Source: Ruminococcus sp. UBA4321
GTDB lineage: Bacteria; Bacillota; Clostridia; Oscillospirales; Ruminococcaceae
Reading direction: 5' to 3'
NCBI GenBank assembly: GCA_002393815.1
Contig: DGUB01000020.1
Coordinates: forward strand, 1 to 7,012
Length of the DNA: 7,012 bases
The translations under genes were made by a program, and so were the position numbers. Under the pieces are notes generated by a model. The model was given only the letters and a program-made list of their open reading frames with translations. It searched no databases and was not told the DNA's origin. Positions 5,367 through 7,012 of the stretch are shown here, piece by piece; within the stretch, counting starts at the first letter, position 1, and the number at the start of each line of letters is the position of its first letter.

Positions 5367-6618
5367 AAAAACTATTTTGCAGATAGATTTTATAAGCTTC
5401 CACGAATGCACGGACTTCCGCTGTAGGGTCACGGTTGCGGAGACCTCTGACCTGCATGATTTTTCCGTCCGTGCTGACTTCCATTGTGTAGAAAGATTTG
5501 TCCGGAGCTTCTTTCCGTCTGATGAACAGAATATGAAGTTTTCCCTCTGCATGGCGTTCGGCATAACCGCCGACGCAGTGATGTAAATTCGCACCCTCTG
5601 CGATGATTTCGCTCATGCTTTCCGGCTGGCGAATCAGCAGATTTCCGGATTGAAATTCTAATTTTCTGCGTTCAGGAATGCGTTCCTGCAAGTGCTGTTC
5701 ATGTACTTTATCTGCTTCATAACGGATAATTTCCGTCAGTCTGGTATGCATTTCCTCAAAATCATGTGGCATAGAAACTGCCGTATCCTGCGGATTGTAA
5801 TGCAGTTGCCTGCACTGTTCCAGATAATCCCGATAATCATAAAATCTGACATTCTGACCGGAAAGATACATGGCGAGCCGATAGGGTTTCAGTCCGGTGA
5901 TTTCGCAGAAATTCTGCACATCATTCTGACTGTAGCCGAATGTATCCGCCATTGCAAGCAGTTCTTCGGGGAAGCATTTCGGAAAGATTTCTTTCCAGCG
6001 CAGATAGACAGGATAAAGATTTTCATGCCCTTGCAGAACTTTGAATTCCGTTCGGTTCAGATTGAGCATTTTCAGCAGATTGTTGGATTTGAGATTGATT
6101 CCGGACAGAATCGAGAGCGATTCATGACCGCCCCAGAATCCGGAAACGGTTTCTGTCAGAGTGCAGTCATAGCCGGATTTCATGAGATATTCCAGATTTC
6201 TGTGCTTGCAGTACAGATGCAGATATTCCATGATGAGTGCGCCGTGATAGTATTCCAGAGCTGAATATTTCATGCAGGATTCAAAAACAGCCTGTCTGTT
6301 AATGATGTGGTAAGTATTATCGAACTGATAACCGTAACCGGATTTGCAGAACACGGGTTCTCTGAATTCTTTCCGGATGTTCCAGTGCTTTCCGTCATCC
6401 GAACCGTAGCGGACAGAGCCGTCCTCTGCGAACACATACCGCTGACGTTCTTCGATTTTTCCGGTAGAATAACGATGATAGCATCTGACGAAAAGTTCAT
6501 GACCGCAAGTCAGCATGACGGCGAAATTTTCGGCTTTTTTGCCGTGCATTTCTTCTGAAAACCTGTCCGGCAGAGCCGGGAACTGCCGGAGCAGTTCTTC
6601 TTTTCTTGCTTTCTTCAT
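5347..6618 (-). CDS. PcfJ-like protein
   Basis: This 423-residue protein has a C-terminal PcfJ-like domain, the family named after a gene of the conjugative plasmid pCF10 and also common in phages and integrative elements of Firmicutes. The diagnostic part is residues 328-410: LIRQPESMSEIIAEGANLHH (328-347), the LHHCVGGYAERHAEGK stretch (345-360), HILFIRR (362-368) and MQVRGLRNRDPT (388-399). The Cys-Val-Gly-Gly-Tyr core with flanking His is the hallmark. Residues 1-330 are a helical region with a zinc-like CGH (38-40) and many aromatic residues, and with no motif I know. Length is in the family's usual range, so the gene seems whole. The ATG at 6618 has GAGAGG (6626-6631) seven bases upstream, and the site overlaps the stop of the PcfK-like gene 11 bp away. 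PcfK and PcfJ are usually found as a pair. No biochemical role is established for the family. Confidence 0.88.
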   Translation of the reverse strand: MKKARKEELLRQFPALPDRFSEEMHGKKAENFAVMLTCGHELFVRCYHRYSTGKIEERQRYVFAEDGSVRYGSDDGKHWNIRKEFREPVFCKSGYGYQFDNTYHIINRQAVFESCMKYSALEYYHGALIMEYLHLYCKHRNLEYLMKSGYDCTLTETVSGFWGGHESLSILSGINLKSNNLLKMLNLNRTEFKVLQGHENLYPVYLRWKEIFPKCFPEELLAMADTFGYSQNDVQNFCEITGLKPYRLAMYLSGQNVRFYDYRDYLEQCRQLHYNPQDTAVSMPHDFEEMHTRLTEIIRYEADKVHEQHLQERIPERRKLEFQSGNLLIRQPESMSEIIAEGANLHHCVGGYAERHAEGKLHILFIRRKEAPDKSFYTMEVSTDGKIMQVRGLRNRDPTAEVRAFVEAYKIYLQNSFFRQKAA

Positions 6619-6629
6619 GGCAGCACCTC

Positions 6630-7012
6630 TCAGAAGTCCATAAAGCTGGAGCTGTTGAAGCTGACAGTGATTTTCTTCTGCTGTGGTGTGTTCTGTTCCG
6701 GAACGGGCTTGACTGCATCACCGATTAAATCAATCTTCATGCAGAACTGAATCTTTGCACCGGGAAAATAGAACTCGACAGCTTTGGAGTATGCCTTGAA
6801 GTCGGATAAACTCGACCCTGCACCTTTGGCGACATAATCAAGGCAGTTCTGAAAACTCTTTCCGGATTGCTGAACAGCCTGAGCAAATTCAGATTCCTGA
6901 TTGCAGAAATCTTTCAGAGCGTCAGCAGTTTCGGCGGCAATTTCCTGCTGAATGTTGCCTTTGATACCGGAGCTGCTGAAATATTTTTCGTAAGTGTAAA
7001 ATTTTCGTTGGC
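6630..7012 (-). CDS. PcfK-like protein, C-terminal part, partial at right edge
   Basis: The last 126 codons are seen; the start lies beyond the window. The visible protein has an N-terminal helical part (KYFSSSGIKGNIQQEI, then ALKDFCNQESEFAQAV), SFQNCLDYVAKGAG, SDFKAYSKAVEFYFPGAKI and a closing beta-like FCMKIDLIGD. This is followed by a Pro/Gln-rich linker and the short tail SFNSSSFMDF. The pattern of a residue pair at FAQAV, an NCLDYV helix and AVxFYFPG matches the PcfK-like family as I know it, and the position directly before a PcfJ-like gene supports it. The stop codon overlaps the PcfJ ribosome site. The ATG codons visible in this stretch are not good starts. The molecular function of PcfK is not known. 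Confidence 0.7.
   Translation of the reverse strand, partial: QRKFYTYEKYFSSSGIKGNIQQEIAAETADALKDFCNQESEFAQAVQQSGKSFQNCLDYVAKGAGSSLSDFKAYSKAVEFYFPGAKIQFCMKIDLIGDAVKPVPEQNTPQQKKITVSFNSSSFMDF

Noticed and set aside
5692..6264. 190-codon open frame on the plus strand
   Set aside because: It lies wholly opposite the PcfJ-like gene, has no ribosome site or recognisable domain, and is explained by the base composition of the sense gene.
1..7012. CRISPR array, tRNA, insertion sequence or attachment site
   Set aside because: I saw no regularly spaced repeats, no cloverleaf-like sequence, no transposase frame and no integrase gene in the window.

Overview
This window looks like the early DNA-replication and recombination block of a temperate or lytic tailed phage, or a phage-related integrated element, from a low-to-mid GC Firmicute. 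The protein style (DUF669, a Sak4-like ATPase, a PcfK/PcfJ pair) and the roughly 45% GC by eye suggest a gut clostridial host of the Ruminococcus/Oscillospiraceae kind. The host assignment is an inference. No structural, lysis, integrase, tRNA or rRNA gene is visible.

All nine genes lie on the minus strand and read from right to left. In order of transcription they are: a PcfK-like protein (6630 to the right edge, start missing); a PcfJ-like protein (5347-6618); an 84-bp gap with promoter- and operator-like features; a DUF3102-like protein with a long coiled coil (4225-5262); a 68-residue double zinc-ribbon protein (4022-4228); a Sak4/AAA_24-type P-loop ATPase with a zinc knuckle at its end (3106-4035); a superfamily 2 helicase with a C-terminal zinc ribbon (1788-3122); a VRR-NUC nuclease (1477-1791); a DUF669 protein with an SSB-like acidic tip (896-1459); a 71-bp gap holding a strong hairpin; and the N-terminal PrimPol part of a primase (1-824, runs off the left edge).

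The five genes from the coiled-coil protein to the nuclease overlap one another by 4, 14, 17 and 4 bp, so they are probably one translationally coupled operon. The inferred joint role is strand annealing or recombination (ATPase), duplex unwinding or branch remodelling (helicase), structure-specific cleavage (VRR-NUC), ssDNA protection (DUF669) and primer synthesis (PrimPol). The PcfK/PcfJ pair and the coiled-coil protein are accessory and of unknown function.

Beyond the genes, four signals stand out. The palindromes GATC, GGCC, CGCG and CTAG are absent from the whole window, while CCGG is several-fold enriched. A 24-bp near-perfect palindrome lies inside the coiled-coil gene. A perfect 10-bp hairpin inside the zinc-ribbon gene ends two bases from the Shine-Dalgarno sequence of the ATPase gene. 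A 12-bp-stem hairpin separates the DUF669 gene from the primase gene.
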